Of a stretch of 64,000 bases of DNA, positions 18,455 through 31,382 are shown in pieces (within the stretch, counting starts at the first letter, position 1; every line of letters begins with the position of its first letter). The notes under the pieces were generated by a model, which was not told the origin of the DNA, ran no database searches, and was given only the letters and a program-made list of their open reading frames with translations. Location: the NCBI GenBank assembly GCA_958295835.1, contig OY282378.1:3373694-3437693 (forward strand), in the 5' to 3' direction. The translations under genes were made by a program, and so were the position numbers. The DNA is from an uncultured Gammaproteobacteria bacterium (lineage in GTDB: Bacteria; Pseudomonadota; Gammaproteobacteria; HK1).

Positions 18455-19440
18455 TGTGGTCGGCGCACGTGAGCTGCGCCGGCGGAGGCCGGCAAGGCGC
18501 CGGTGTCGCTTCCGGTGGAGGCGACGCTGTGATGATCCCGGGGAGGGAGGGTCGCGCCGGCGTGCTCCGTCATCGCGAGCCTCTGGCCCGGCATACCGCG
18601 TGGGGGATCGGAGGCGTCGCCGACCGGTACTTCGAGCCGGCCGGCATCGAGGAGCTCGCGGCGTTCCTCTCTGATCTCCCCGAGGGCGAGCCGCTGCTGT
18701 GGATGGGGCTCGGCAGCAACCTGCTGGTGCGTGACGGAGGGGTGCGCGGCACGGTGATCTCGACCGTTCGGCTGCGAACGGTGGAGCGGATCGAACCGGC
18801 GAAGCTCCAGGTCGAAGCCGGCGCCGCCTGCCCGCGCGTGGCCAGGCTCGCGGCGCGCCATGGACTGGCCGGATGCGAGTTCCTCGCCGGTATTCCCGGA
18901 TCGATGGGCGGGGCGCTGGCGATGAACGCCGGCGCCTTCGGGACGGAGATCTGGCCGGCTGTCCGGGAGGTGGAGACCATCGACGCCGACGGCGAACGCC
19001 GGTGGCGGCCGGCCTCCGATTATCGATACGGATACCGGACCGTGGACGGCCCGCACGGCGAGTGGTTCGTGTCCTGTCGCCTTGTTCTCGGGCCCGATAC
19101 GGGAAGCCGGGGCGGGACGCGCATCCGCCAGCTCCTCGTCCAGCGCGCCGCGATGCAGCCGACCGGCGCGCGTAGCTGCGGCTCGGTGTTCCGCAATCCA
19201 CCCGGCGATTACGCCGGACGCCTCATCGAGGCCAGCGGACTGAAGGGCCGCCGCGTCGGCGGTGCGGTGATCTCCGGCAAGCATGCGAACTTCATCATCA
19301 ACGACGCGGGCGCGCGGGCGGCCGACGTGGAGGCGCTGATTGGAAAGGTCGTCGAGGAGGTCGAGAAACGCCAGGGGGTCCGCCTCGAGCCGGAGGTGCG
19401 GATCATCGGTGAAGCGTCCTCCGGGGAAGCGACGCCATGA
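18451..19440 (+). CDS. murB: UDP-N-acetylenolpyruvoylglucosamine reductase MurB
   Basis: MurB reduces the enolpyruvyl group to form UDP-MurNAc, using FAD and NADPH. The frame encodes 329 residues with [54 protein letters not shown] and the catalytic SCGSVFRNP, plus [15 protein letters not shown]. It looks like a type II (short) MurB. The first 27 residues are Gly-rich and not family-like. GTG 18529 or ATG 18532, preceded by GGTGGAGG at 18514-18521, may be the real start. GTG 18451 is reported because it overlaps murC. Confidence 0.93.
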   Translation: MMWSAHVSCAGGGRQGAGVASGGGDAVMIPGREGRAGVLRHREPLARHTAWGIGGVADRYFEPAGIEELAAFLSDLPEGEPLLWMGLGSNLLVRDGGVRGTVISTVRLRTVERIEPAKLQVEAGAACPRVARLAARHGLAGCEFLAGIPGSMGGALAMNAGAFGTEIWPAVREVETIDADGERRWRPASDYRYGYRTVDGPHGEWFVSCRLVLGPDTGSRGGTRIRQLLVQRAAMQPTGARSCGSVFRNPPGDYAGRLIEASGLKGRRVGGAVISGKHANFIINDAGARAADVEALIGKVVEEVEKRQGVRLEPEVRIIGEASSGEATP

Positions 19441-20396
19441 GCTCCGGAAGCCTCCAGGGCCTTCCCGCGCCGCGCGTTGCGCGACCGTCGGCGTTCGGAC
19501 GGGTGGCGGTCCTCTACGGCGGGACGTCGGCCGAACGCGAGGTTTCGCTCGTCAGCGGCGCGGCAGTGCTCGCCGCGCTCGAGCGCCGCGGAGTGGACGC
19601 CCAGGGCATCGATCGCGGCGAGGACGTGGTCGAGCGGCTCGCGAACGGCGGATTCGATCGGGTGTTCATCATCCTGCACGGGCGCGGCGGCGAGGACGGC
19701 ACGATCCAGGGTGCGCTCGACACCCTCGGAATCCCCTACACCGGAAGCGGCGTGCTCGGCTCCGCCCTGGCCATGGACAAGCATCGTTCGAAGCTCGTGT
19801 GGCGCGCTTGCGGCGTCCCGACCCCGAGCTTCGTGATGCTCGAATCGGAACGCCGCCTTCCCGATGCCGGCAAGGCGCTCGGCTACCCGCTGGTCGTGAA
19901 GCCGGTGCACGAGGGATCGACCATCGGAGTCTCGAAGGTGCGCGACGATGAATCGCTGCACCGCGCCTGGTTCGAAGCCTTGCGCTTCGACGACGAAATC
20001 ATCGCCGAACCGTTCCTGGACGGCCCCGAGTACACGGCGGCCATCCTGGGCGATGCCGGGCTCCCGCTGATCCGGCTGGAGACGCCGCACGAGCTCTACG
20101 ACTACGAAGCGAAGTACGCCGACGGGGCCGGCACCCGATACCACTGTCCGTGTGGCCTCGACGAGCGCACCGAAGCCGCATTCAAGCGGCTTGCCAGGAC
20201 CGCGTTCGACGTGCTCGGAGCAACGGGATGGGGAAGGGTCGACTTCGTCTGCGACAGCTCCGGCAATCCCCGGTTCATCGACGTGAATACCGCGCCGGGG
20301 ATGACCAGCCACTCCCTCGTGCCGATGGCGGCAGAGGCGATCGGGATCGGTTTCGACGATCTCGTGTGGCGAATCCTGGAGACCAGCCTCCCATGA
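19437..20396 (+). CDS. ddl: D-alanine-D-alanine ligase
   Basis: Ddl makes the D-Ala-D-Ala dipeptide used by MurF. The 319-residue ATP-grasp protein has VAVLYGGTSAEREVSL, LHGRGGEDGTIQGAL, KPVHEGSTIGVSKV, YDYEAKYADG and the metal-binding FIDVNTAPGMTSHSL. ATG 19437 overlaps the murB stop, and the gene's own stop overlaps ftsQ. The placement between murB and ftsQ is that of the ddlB copy in gammaproteobacteria. Confidence 0.96.
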   Translation: MSSGSLQGLPAPRVARPSAFGRVAVLYGGTSAEREVSLVSGAAVLAALERRGVDAQGIDRGEDVVERLANGGFDRVFIILHGRGGEDGTIQGALDTLGIPYTGSGVLGSALAMDKHRSKLVWRACGVPTPSFVMLESERRLPDAGKALGYPLVVKPVHEGSTIGVSKVRDDESLHRAWFEALRFDDEIIAEPFLDGPEYTAAILGDAGLPLIRLETPHELYDYEAKYADGAGTRYHCPCGLDERTEAAFKRLARTAFDVLGATGWGRVDFVCDSSGNPRFIDVNTAPGMTSHSLVPMAAEAIGIGFDDLVWRILETSLP

Positions 20397-21163
20397 GTGT
20401 GCGGACGCTGGACTTCGATCTCGGCGAGCGCATGCCGCCCCGCCCCGCCCGCCGCCCTCACCGGAGGGCGCGGGCCTTGCTCGCCGTCACGATTGCGCTT
20501 GGGGTGGCGCTGCCGATCGTCGTCGGCGTCGTCACCTTTCCAGTGCAGTCGGTGCGGATCTCGGGCGAGTTCGTCCGGGTGTCGAAGGCGGACATCGAGC
20601 GCGCGGTGGAGCCCTTGCTCACTCCGGGGCTGGTTCGCATCGACGTGGAGGCGCTCCGGCGGGCCGCGCTCGAGGTTCCCGGAGTGCGTGAAGCGAAGGT
20701 TCGCCGCGTCTGGCCGGACCGCCTCGAGATCTCGGTGATCGAGCGCGTCGCGGTCGCGCGCTGGGTGAGCGGCGGCTATCTCGAGAACGACGGCACGCAC
20801 TTCGCGACGGCCGATGGCGACGCGACGGCCGATTCGCTGCCGATGCTCGCCGGATCCGAGGGTTCGCAGCCGCGGGTGCTCGATTTGCACTCCATGCTCG
20901 AGCGCGTACTCGCGCCGCTCGGGATGCCGCTCGCCGCCACCGAGCTCACGCGCCGGGGAGTGTTGTACGTGACGCTTCACGGCGGGCCGCGCCTCGTCAT
21001 GCGGCCCGAGGCGGTAGAGCGCAAGGCAGGGATGTACGCGAAAGCGCTCGCAAGGGTCATGGCGGGCCGCCTCCATGAGCTCGAGCGCGTCGACTTTCGC
21101 TACCCCACCGGTTTCGCGGTTCGCATGAGGGCTGACGTCGCCGGTAGCGAGGCGCAGGGATGA
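20393..21163 (+). CDS. ftsQ: Cell division protein FtsQ
   Basis: FtsQ is a bitopic divisome scaffold that binds FtsB and FtsL. The 256-residue product has a basic cytoplasmic N-terminus, one membrane segment at about 27-47, a POTRA domain (VQSVRISGEFVRVSKADIE...VPGVREAKVRRVWPDRLEISVIERVAVARW) and a C-terminal beta domain. ATG 20393 forms an ATGA overlap with ddl; the frame is open further upstream inside ddl. The stop overlaps ftsA. Confidence 0.95.
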   Translation: MSVRTLDFDLGERMPPRPARRPHRRARALLAVTIALGVALPIVVGVVTFPVQSVRISGEFVRVSKADIERAVEPLLTPGLVRIDVEALRRAALEVPGVREAKVRRVWPDRLEISVIERVAVARWVSGGYLENDGTHFATADGDATADSLPMLAGSEGSQPRVLDLHSMLERVLAPLGMPLAATELTRRGVLYVTLHGGPRLVMRPEAVERKAGMYAKALARVMAGRLHELERVDFRYPTGFAVRMRADVAGSEAQG

Positions 21164-22392
21164 AACGATCGGACAAGAACCTCATCGTCGGTCTCGACAT
21201 CGGAACGTCGAAGGTGTCCGCCATCGTCGGCGAGATCACCGACGGCAACGGTATCGAAGTCATCGGGATGGGCATCCACCCCTCGCGCGGATTGAAGAAG
21301 GGAGTGGTGGTGAACATCGAATCCACCGTGCAGTCGATCCGGCGCGCGGTGGAAGAGGCGGAGCTGATGGCAGGGTGCCAGATCCATTCGGTGTTCACCG
21401 GAATCGCGGGCAGCCACATCCGCAGCCTCAACTCCCACGGCGTCGTGCCGATCCGCGACAAGGAAGTGACGCCGGGTGACGTGAGCCGGGTCATCGATGC
21501 AGCGCGGGCGGTCGCGATCCCGTCCGATCAGCAGATCCTCCACACCATTCCACAGGAATACATCATCGACGGCCAGGAGGGGATCCGGGAGCCGACGGGG
21601 ATGTCGGGGGTGCGTCTGGAGTCGAAGGTCCACATGGTCACCGGCGCGGTCAGCGCGGCGCAGAACATTACCAAGTGTGTGCGCCACTGCGGCCTCGAGG
21701 TCGACGACGTCATCCTGGAGCAACTGGCGTCGAGCGAGGCGGTGCTGCTCCAGGACGAGAAGGAGCTCGGCGTGTGCCTCGTCGACATCGGCGGCGGTAC
21801 GACCGACATCGCGGTGTTCAGCGACGGCGCCATCCGGCATACCGCGGTCATCCCCATCGCCGGAGACCATGTCACCAACGACATCGCAGTGGCGTTGCGG
21901 ACACCGACCCAATACGCGGAAGAAATCAAGATCCGGCACGCGTGCGCGCTCGCGAAGCTCGCGGCGCCCGACGAGACCATCGAGGTTCCGAGCGTGGGCG
22001 ATCGGCCCCCGCGCCGTCTGGCGCGACAGATCCTGGGTGAGGTCGTGGAGCCGCGCTACGACGAGCTGCTCGTACTCGTTCAGGCCGAGCTCCGCCGGAG
22101 CGGATTCGAGGACCTGATCGCGGCCGGCATGGTGCTGACCGGCGGCAGCTCGAAGATGGAGGGATTGATTGGACTGGCTGAAGAGATCCTGCACATGCCG
22201 GTGCGGCTCGGCGTGCCGCAGGCGGTTGCCGGCCTGGCCGACATGGTTCGCAACCCGATCCACTCCACCGGCGTGGGCCTGCTGCAATTCGGCCACAAGC
22301 ACGGAGCGCACCGTATGCCGGTGGATTCCGAAGGCGGAGGTTTCAAGGTGATGCTGAAGCGAATGAGGGGCTGGTTCGAGGGTAATTTCTAG
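21160..22392 (+). CDS. ftsA: Cell division protein FtsA
   Basis: FtsA is an actin-like ATPase that anchors FtsZ to the membrane. The 410-residue protein has [15 protein letters not shown] at about 10-24, [16 protein letters not shown] and [10 protein letters not shown], the three nucleotide-binding motifs. It ends with an amphipathic membrane-targeting helix, [16 protein letters not shown]. It overlaps ftsQ by four bases (ATGA) and is followed by a 94-base gap before ftsZ, the widest gap so far in the cluster, which may hold an additional ftsZ promoter. Confidence 0.97.
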   Translation: MKRSDKNLIVGLDIGTSKVSAIVGEITDGNGIEVIGMGIHPSRGLKKGVVVNIESTVQSIRRAVEEAELMAGCQIHSVFTGIAGSHIRSLNSHGVVPIRDKEVTPGDVSRVIDAARAVAIPSDQQILHTIPQEYIIDGQEGIREPTGMSGVRLESKVHMVTGAVSAAQNITKCVRHCGLEVDDVILEQLASSEAVLLQDEKELGVCLVDIGGGTTDIAVFSDGAIRHTAVIPIAGDHVTNDIAVALRTPTQYAEEIKIRHACALAKLAAPDETIEVPSVGDRPPRRLARQILGEVVEPRYDELLVLVQAELRRSGFEDLIAAGMVLTGGSSKMEGLIGLAEEILHMPVRLGVPQAVAGLADMVRNPIHSTGVGLLQFGHKHGAHRMPVDSEGGGFKVMLKRMRGWFEGNF

Positions 22393-22486
22393 GCGGGAGA
22401 GACGCCGGACGCCGGCGGCGGGTCCGCCGGGGATCGATGCCCTCCCAATGCATCGTCAGCAATGGCACCTACAAGGAGAGCCTGCA

Positions 22487-23668
22487 ATGTTCGAGCTGGT
22501 TGAAAATTCCAACAGCGCAGTGATACGCGTGATCGGGGTCGGCGGTGGCGGGGGTAACGCGGTGGAGCACATGGTGGCGAGCGAGATCGAAGGTGTCGAG
22601 TTCGTGTGCGTCAACACCGATGCCCAAGCCCTGAAGAACAACTCTGCCCGCACCGTTCTGCAGTTGGGCACCAACGTCACCAAGGGACTCGGCGCCGGCG
22701 CCCATCCAGAAGTCGGCCGCCAGGCGGCAATGGAGGATCGGGAGCGTCTGGTCGATCTCCTCGACGGATCGGACATGGTGTTCATCACCGCGGGCATGGG
22801 CGGCGGCACCGGTACCGGCGCGTCGCCGGTCATCGCGCAGATTGCGCGCGAGATGGGGATACTGACGGTCGCCGTCGTCACCAAGCCGTTCCCGTTCGAG
22901 CTCAAGCGCCGGATGACGATCGCGCAGGAGGGGATCGTCGAGCTGAGCGAGCACGTGGATTCCCTGATTACCATTCCCAATGAGAAGCTGCTGAGCGTGC
23001 TGGGCGATCGAGTGACGCTCAAGGAGGCCTTCGCGGCGGCGAACGACGTCCTGCTCGGAGCAGTCCAGGGAATCGCCGAGCTCATCACCCGTCCCGGCAT
23101 GATCAACGTCGATTTCGCGGACGTTCGTACCGTGATGTCGGAGAAGGGCCGGGCGATGATGGGGTCGGGCCAGGGAACGGGTGAGGAGGGCGCCAAGGCC
23201 GCGGCCGAGGCCGCCATGCGCTGTCCCCTCCTCGAAGACATCAATCTGGCCGGTGCGCGCGGGATTCTCGTCAACATCACGGCCAGCTCGGATCTCGGGA
23301 TGCAGGAGTTCCAGTCGGTCGGAGATTCGATCGGCGATTTCGCGTCCGAGAACGCCCTGGTGGTCATCGGGACCGCACTGGACGAGTCCATCGGCGAGGA
23401 GGTCCGGGTCACTGTCGTCGCGACGGGCCTCGGCCACTCCGAGCAGCCAGCCGCCAAGCAGACGGTGCGGCTCGTCAGCACCGAGCCGGAGCCGGCGCCC
23501 GCGCCGGAGAATGGGACGGCTGCCGGCGCGTCGGGAAGCGACTATCGCCGTTACGAGGTGCCGACGATCATCCGCAAGCAACCGGATCGGGCGGAGCCCA
23601 TCCAGATGTTCGAGGAGGACAGTGACTACCAGAAAATCCCGGTATTTCTGCGTCGGCAGAAGGACTGA
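22487..23668 (+). CDS. ftsZ: Cell division GTPase FtsZ
   Basis: FtsZ polymerises into the Z ring. The 393-residue protein has [29 protein letters not shown] (GTP-binding G-box), [11 protein letters not shown] (T7 region) and a C-terminal conserved peptide, [11 protein letters not shown], that binds FtsA and ZipA. A Pro/Ala/Glu-rich linker precedes this peptide. ATG 22487 is preferred to an upstream in-frame ATG at 22448. AAGGAGAG at 22473-22480 is ideally placed, and MFELVENSN aligns with homologues. Confidence 0.97.
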   Translation: MFELVENSNSAVIRVIGVGGGGGNAVEHMVASEIEGVEFVCVNTDAQALKNNSARTVLQLGTNVTKGLGAGAHPEVGRQAAMEDRERLVDLLDGSDMVFITAGMGGGTGTGASPVIAQIAREMGILTVAVVTKPFPFELKRRMTIAQEGIVELSEHVDSLITIPNEKLLSVLGDRVTLKEAFAAANDVLLGAVQGIAELITRPGMINVDFADVRTVMSEKGRAMMGSGQGTGEEGAKAAAEAAMRCPLLEDINLAGARGILVNITASSDLGMQEFQSVGDSIGDFASENALVVIGTALDESIGEEVRVTVVATGLGHSEQPAAKQTVRLVSTEPEPAPAPENGTAAGASGSDYRRYEVPTIIRKQPDRAEPIQMFEEDSDYQKIPVFLRRQKD

Positions 23669-23889
23669 AGGCTCCGACTCGCCGCGGCACCGAAGTACAG
23701 GGATTCCCGGGGTGGCTCGATGGACTCCGTATCGTGCCGGATCGAGATTTATGGTAGCTTGCCGCATCCCGAGCGAGGGGCTTCCGTCGCGAGCTTCCCC
23801 CGGTGCGCGTTCCCGCGGAGCCAGGACGAAATGGTGAAGTGTCGAGAGGGATCTCGTCAGACTGAATCGACAGGGGAAGCACAGGCACG

Positions 23890-24801
23890 ATGATCAGGCA
23901 GTGCACGTTGAAGAACGTCATCAGGGCGTCGGGCGTCGGGCTGCACAGCGGCCGGAAGGTCTACCTTTCACTCAGACCGGCTCCGGTGAATACCGGAATC
24001 ATCTTCCGGAGGGTCGATCTGGATGACGTGGTCGAGATCAAGGCGTGTCCGGAGAATGTCGGGGACACCACGCTCTCCACCACGCTGCTCCGGGGTGGCG
24101 CCAGCGTTTCGACCGTCGAGCACCTGCTCTCGGCGATGGCGGGCCTCGGAATCGACAACGCGTACGTGGACGTGAGCGCACCGGAAGTGCCGATCATGGA
24201 CGGCAGCGCAGGGCCGTTCGTCTTCCTGATCCAGTCGGCCGGCATCGAGCAGCAGCATGCCCCCAAGCAGTTCATCCGGATCAGGAAGCCGGTCGCGGTG
24301 GAAGACGGGAACAAGTGGGCGCGTTTCGAGCCCTTCGAGGGATTCAAGGTCTCGTTCTCGATCGAGTTCGACCATCCCGCCTTTCACCAGAGCGTGAGCA
24401 AGGCGACGGTGGATTTCTCCACCACCTCGTTCGTGAAGGAAGTCAGCCGGGCGCGAACTTTCGGATTCATGCGCGATCTCGAACGCCTGCGCGAGAACAA
24501 CCTCGCCCTTGGCGGCACCCTCGACAACGCCATCATCGTTGACGACTACCGCGTGCTCAACGAGGACGGACTGCGGTACGAGGACGAGTTCGTCAAGCAC
24601 AAGGTGCTGGACGCCATCGGCGATCTGTATCTGCTGGGTCACAGCCTCATCGGCTCCTTCAACGGCCACAAGTCGGGTCACAAGCTCAACAACAGGCTGT
24701 TGAAGGCGTTGGTCGCCGACAAGGGGGCATGGGAGATCGCCACCTTCGACGATCAGGTCGACGTGCCCATCATCTACATGCGACCGGTCACGGCGACGTA
24801 G
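23890..24801 (+). CDS. lpxC: UDP-3-O-acyl-GlcNAc deacetylase LpxC
   Basis: LpxC catalyses the committed step of lipid A synthesis, so its presence confirms a Gram-negative outer membrane. The 303-residue zinc enzyme shows [27 protein letters not shown] (first zinc His), the catalytic [13 protein letters not shown], and [17 protein letters not shown], which carries the other zinc ligands and the catalytic His. It follows ftsZ by 221 bases, the usual gammaproteobacterial order. A small GTCCGG-CAA-CCGGAC hairpin lies 12 bases downstream, without a T tract. Confidence 0.97.
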   Translation: MIRQCTLKNVIRASGVGLHSGRKVYLSLRPAPVNTGIIFRRVDLDDVVEIKACPENVGDTTLSTTLLRGGASVSTVEHLLSAMAGLGIDNAYVDVSAPEVPIMDGSAGPFVFLIQSAGIEQQHAPKQFIRIRKPVAVEDGNKWARFEPFEGFKVSFSIEFDHPAFHQSVSKATVDFSTTSFVKEVSRARTFGFMRDLERLRENNLALGGTLDNAIIVDDYRVLNEDGLRYEDEFVKHKVLDAIGDLYLLGHSLIGSFNGHKSGHKLNNRLLKALVADKGAWEIATFDDQVDVPIIYMRPVTAT

Positions 24802-25046
24802 CTCGATCAGAAGTCCGGCAACCGGACCGCTACCGGGACGTCTCTCGACGGAGGAGATTCCGGCCGGTGTCCCGCGCCGTGGCGAGCCTTCTCCGTCGGA
24901 CTTCGCCGATCGAGCTTCAGCCCATCCGCGGCAGCGCCGCCGGGCCGGCTCGACCGTCCGGTCGCGGGTCGCCTTCGTGGTCTGGCAGGAGCCTCGGATT
25001 CGGCCAGGCCACCGCCGCGGTGATGCGAGCGGAGCCGCCTCGGTGT

Positions 25047-25370
25047 TCAGCGCGCCGGACGGACCCGGATCTCGAGTCGTTCGAGGTCCGTACGGCCGAG
25101 CAGGCGAGCGGCGTGCGCGACGATCCGCGGCGCAAGGAAGCGCAGGCGCGCGCCCCGGGCCGCGGAGTCGACGATGACGACGAGGGTGCCGCCCTCGAAC
25201 GCAGCGATCCGGAGGCTTTCCGCTGCGGGCAGGTCAAGGTAGCCTTTGAGGGACTCCTCGCAACGTCCGAGCTTGTCCGCACGCCTGACCAGTGTGCCCA
25301 GGACGGACTGATCATCGGCGACGATGGAGCGAACCGTCTTCCATGGACGCGAGCGTTCGGAGCGGGACAC
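25047..25370 (-). CDS. DUF721 / DciA-like protein
   Basis: The C-terminal part has the DUF721 pattern: a helix [21 protein letters not shown], then [28 protein letters not shown] and the final RVRP. DciA-family DUF721 proteins load the replicative helicase in bacteria lacking DnaC. Pseudomonads also carry a DUF721 gene between lpxC and secA on the opposite strand. The start is uncertain. GTG 25370 gives 107 residues and leaves room for divergent promoters; ATG 25457 would give 136 residues, nearer family length, but overlaps the secA start. Confidence 0.75.
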   Translation of the reverse strand: MSRSERSRPWKTVRSIVADDQSVLGTLVRRADKLGRCEESLKGYLDLPAAESLRIAAFEGGTLVVIVDSAARGARLRFLAPRIVAHAARLLGRTDLERLEIRVRPAR

Positions 25371-25455
25371 CGCAATTCCGGTCGGAAAGGGATCGCCACA
25401 CAGGCTAGAGGCAGTTTCCACCCGCTGCAAATTCGTTGCATACGCGATCAGGCGC

Positions 25456-28317
<2,862 letters not shown>

Positions 28318-28330
28318 GGAGGGTGCTCGG

Positions 28331-29548
28331 ATGCCGGTAGGGTTGAACGCGCCCGCGTCGCTCCGCGCGGTGACGGGGATCCGGATCGCCACCGCGGCGC
28401 TCGGTGGCCGCAGCAAGCCGCGCGACGACTTGACCCTGTTCGAGCTCGCGGCCGGTGCATCATGCGCGGCGACGTTCACCCGCAATGCGTTCTGCGCCGC
28501 ACCGGTCACGGTTGCGCGCGAGCACCTGGCCCGGTCGGCGCCGCGCTATCTGCTCGTCAATGCGGGGAATGCGAACGCGGGGACAGGCCTGCGCGGGATC
28601 GAAGACGCGAAACGGTGCTGCGCGATCGTCGCCGAAGCCACGGGGGCGCCGCTCGAGAGTGTCTTGCCGTTCTCGACCGGGGTCATCGGCGAGCCGCTGT
28701 CCGTCGAGCGGTTCGCGAACGCGGTTCCCGTCGCGGCCGGGCGGCTGAGTGGAAACGGCTGGCTGGATGCGGCGGCGGCCATCGCGACCACCGACCTCGT
28801 TCCCAAGGGCGCGTCTCGATCCGTCGATTTCGGCGATCGGACCGCGGTGGTCACCGGGATCGCCAAGGGCTCGGGGATGATTCGCCCGGACATGGCGACG
28901 ATGCTGGCGTTCATCGCCACCGATGCCGCGGTCGCACCCGATGCGTTGCGCTCGATGGCGAGAGACGCGGTGGAGGCGAGCTTCAACCGCATTACCGTCG
29001 ATGGCGATACCTCGACCAACGATGCATGTGTGCTCATGGCGACGGGGGGGCTGGGCGGTCCGCCCGTCGATGCAGGCTCGCCGGATTTCCGGGCGTTGGC
29101 GGAAGCGGTCGGCGATGTCGCCCGTGAGCTCGCCCACGCCATCGTGCGGGATGGGGAAGGCGCGATCAAGTTCGTCACCGTGGAGGTCGAGGAGGGGGGG
29201 AATCGCTCCGAATGCCTTGCCGTCGCCTATACCGTCGCCCATTCGCCGCTCGTGAAGACCGCGCTCTACGCAAGCGATGCGAATTGGGGACGCATTCTGG
29301 CTGCCGTCGGTCGTGCCGGCCTCGCCGATCTCGATATCTCCCGGATCCGGATCTGGCTCAACGGGGTGTGTATCGTCAGCGGTGGCGGACGCGACGTCGC
29401 CTATACCGAGACGGCCGGCGCCGAGGCGGTCTCCCGCGAGGAGATCGTGATTCGCATCGCACTCGGCCGCGGTCACGAGGTCGACCGGGTGTGGACCTGC
29501 GACCTCTCGCACCAGTACGTCACCATCAACGCCGAGTACCGAACCTGA
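28331..29548 (+). CDS. argJ: Bifunctional ornithine/glutamate N-acetyltransferase ArgJ
   Basis: ArgJ transfers acetyl from N-acetylornithine to glutamate in the cyclic arginine pathway. The 405-residue protein has the self-cleavage site KGSGMIRPDMATMLAF; Thr190 would become the nucleophile of the beta chain. VNAGNANAGTG, SFNRITVDGDTSTND and ALYASDANWGRI are further family motifs. It lies 13 bases after secA with GAGGAGGG upstream, so it is probably cotranscribed. The same secA-argJ-Nudix/ThiE order occurs in Pseudomonas. Confidence 0.96.
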   Translation: MPVGLNAPASLRAVTGIRIATAALGGRSKPRDDLTLFELAAGASCAATFTRNAFCAAPVTVAREHLARSAPRYLLVNAGNANAGTGLRGIEDAKRCCAIVAEATGAPLESVLPFSTGVIGEPLSVERFANAVPVAAGRLSGNGWLDAAAAIATTDLVPKGASRSVDFGDRTAVVTGIAKGSGMIRPDMATMLAFIATDAAVAPDALRSMARDAVEASFNRITVDGDTSTNDACVLMATGGLGGPPVDAGSPDFRALAEAVGDVARELAHAIVRDGEGAIKFVTVEVEEGGNRSECLAVAYTVAHSPLVKTALYASDANWGRILAAVGRAGLADLDISRIRIWLNGVCIVSGGGRDVAYTETAGAEAVSREEIVIRIALGRGHEVDRVWTCDLSHQYVTINAEYRT

Positions 29549-29688
29549 GGCGGGACATGCCCCTCCAGGAGCGGGCTCCACGTTCGGGACGGCGATTCGG
29601 AAGAATATCGGCAAGGAAGATCCGGGTTGTCGAGAGAGGGGCGGAGGACGCGGTCGCGAAGGAGTCCGACGCGGGCGGGCGCCTCCGG

Positions 29689-30759
29689 ATGATACGGATC
29701 CATGTCGTCGTCGGCGTACTGTTCGATGCCTCGGGCCGCGTGCTGGTGGCGCGGCGTCCGGCAGGGACGCACCTCGCAGGCCGGTGGGAGTTTCCCGGCG
29801 GAAAGCTCATGCCGGGGGAATCGCGCGAGGCCGGACTCGCGCGCGAGCTTGCCGAGGAGCTCGGGATCCTCGTGCTTGCCGCCTGTCCCCTCATCCGGGT
29901 CGAGCACCGCTATCCGGACCGCGACGTGGTGCTCGACGTATGGAGCGTGGAGTCGTACTCCGGCGAGCCGTATGGCCGAGAAGGCCAGCCGGTGGAGTGG
30001 CGGGACGTCCGGAGCCTCGATCCGGCGGACTTTCCTCCCGCCGACGCCCCCGTGCTTGCCGCCCTGTGGCTGCCCCGGCGCTACCTCGTCACCCCGGAGC
30101 CGGGTCGTGATTGGAGCGTATTCCTGGATCGGCTCGCGGCGAGGGTCGCAGAGGGGTTCGATCTGGTCCAGCTCCGGGTGAAGACGCTCGAAGAGTCGGC
30201 CTTGGTGGAGCTCGGCCGCCAGGCGGCGGAGGTCTGCCGGTGTAGCGGGGGGACGCTGCTCGTGAACGCGGCCCCCGAGATCGCACGGCGCTGCGGCGCC
30301 GGGGGCGTTCACCTCACCAGCCGGCGACTGGCCCGGATGCTGCGCCAGCGGCCCGCCGTGGACTTTCGCGACCCGCCCTCCTTCGGTCCGCGGGCGCAGG
30401 CGCTTCGGCAGGCTGCCCTCCCCGCGGTAGCGGCGGGCCGGGGATCCTGGATGCACGGCGGATTTCGCGGCGCGCGGGATGGAAGGCGCTTCCTGGCCGT
30501 CGCCTCGTGTCACGACGCGGATGATCTCGAACGGGCACGGGCCGCGGGCTGCGACTTCGCGGTTCTGGGACCGGTACGGGCGACCCCGACCCATCCGGGC
30601 GCCCCGGTGCTCCAGTGGGACGGCTTCGAGCGGTTGGCGCGGGGGGCGGGACTGCCGGTGTTCGCGATCGGAGGCTTGGGTGATGGGGACGTCACCACCG
30701 CCCGGAGAAGCGGCGGACAGGGCGTCGCCGCGATCCGGGCGTTCTGGGGAGAGGACTGA
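29689..30759 (+). CDS. Nudix hydrolase fused to ThiE-like domain
   Basis: The N-terminal half is a MutT-type Nudix hydrolase. The box GKLMPGESREAGLARELAEELGI at residues 38-60 fits Gx5Ex7REUxEExGU (given here in part as GESREAGLARELAEELGI). MutT removes 8-oxo-dGTP from the nucleotide pool. The C-terminal half, about 145-350, is a thiamine-phosphate-synthase-like barrel with VQLRVKTLEE, LLVNAAPEIARRCGAGGVHL, SCHDADDLERA, LGPVRATPTHPG and FAIGGLGDGD. Such MutT-ThiE fusions are known downstream of secA-argJ in pseudomonads. Whether the ThiE half is catalytic is unknown. ATG 29689 is chosen because it directly precedes the first Nudix strand. Confidence 0.92.
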   Translation: MIRIHVVVGVLFDASGRVLVARRPAGTHLAGRWEFPGGKLMPGESREAGLARELAEELGILVLAACPLIRVEHRYPDRDVVLDVWSVESYSGEPYGREGQPVEWRDVRSLDPADFPPADAPVLAALWLPRRYLVTPEPGRDWSVFLDRLAARVAEGFDLVQLRVKTLEESALVELGRQAAEVCRCSGGTLLVNAAPEIARRCGAGGVHLTSRRLARMLRQRPAVDFRDPPSFGPRAQALRQAALPAVAAGRGSWMHGGFRGARDGRRFLAVASCHDADDLERARAAGCDFAVLGPVRATPTHPGAPVLQWDGFERLARGAGLPVFAIGGLGDGDVTTARRSGGQGVAAIRAFWGED

Positions 30760-30940
30760 GCCGCGCCGGCGGCCCCGGCGTGTTCCTTTGCGGAGCCTGG
30801 CCGCGCCCGCGTACCCGGCGCCTTCCCCGACAAGGGGCCGAATCGTGCCGGCGCGCTCCGCGTGTCCCGATGAGGGGTTCGAATCGCGCCGGATCACCCT
30901 CTGCGTGGTCCGGTGAAGGTCCTGGGTCGCGTCCGCGTGT

Positions 30941-31264
30941 TCAGCGCTCCAGGTACTGGGCTTTCCCCTCGACGTTCTCCCACTCCCCGGCGTCTTCGGG
31001 TGCGGGCTTTATCTCGGTGATCACCGGCCATTCCTGCGAGAGCTCCGCATTCAGCGGCAGCCACTCCCGCTGATCTTCGGTGAGATCGTCCTCGGAGAGG
31101 ATCGCCTCGACCGGACACTCGGGCTCGCACAGCGTGCAGTCGATGCACTCCTCCGGATCGATGACGAGCATGTTGGGACCTTCGTGGAAGCAATCGACCG
31201 GACATACCTCGACACAATCGGTGTACTTGCACTTGATGCACTTGTCGATGACGACGAAAGTCAT
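30941..31264 (-). CDS. fdxA: 7Fe ferredoxin FdxA
   Basis: The 107-residue protein closely matches Azotobacter ferredoxin I, which carries one 3Fe-4S and one 4Fe-4S cluster. Cysteines 9, 17 and 50 match the 3Fe ligands, and 21, 40, 43 and 46 the 4Fe ligands; the free Cys25 next to the 4Fe cluster is also present. The conserved C-terminal half ([26 protein letters not shown]) is complete. ATG 31264 has AAGGAAAG upstream. It follows mutS on the minus strand, a pairing seen in Pseudomonas. Confidence 0.96.
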   Translation of the reverse strand: MTFVVIDKCIKCKYTDCVEVCPVDCFHEGPNMLVIDPEECIDCTLCEPECPVEAILSEDDLTEDQREWLPLNAELSQEWPVITEIKPAPEDAGEWENVEGKAQYLER

Positions 31265-31382
31265 GGCCTCGCTTTCCTTGTGACCGGCGGAGTCGATGAG
31301 GCGCGTATGGTACGCCGCGGGTTCCGGTTTTTCGAGACCGACCGGAAGCCCTCTCGTCCCGAGGCCGGACGGACTGCACCGG

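Noticed and set aside
16643..19201. Long minus-strand open frame opposite murG, murC and murB
   Set aside because: All three plus-strand genes are intact and conserved; the antisense product is low-complexity.
24802..25455. A possible SecM-type arrest peptide ahead of secA
   Set aside because: A plus-strand frame contains IRGSAAGP, loosely like the SecM end GIRAGP, but lacks the upstream Phe and Trp spacing and a signal peptide, and lies opposite the DUF721 gene.
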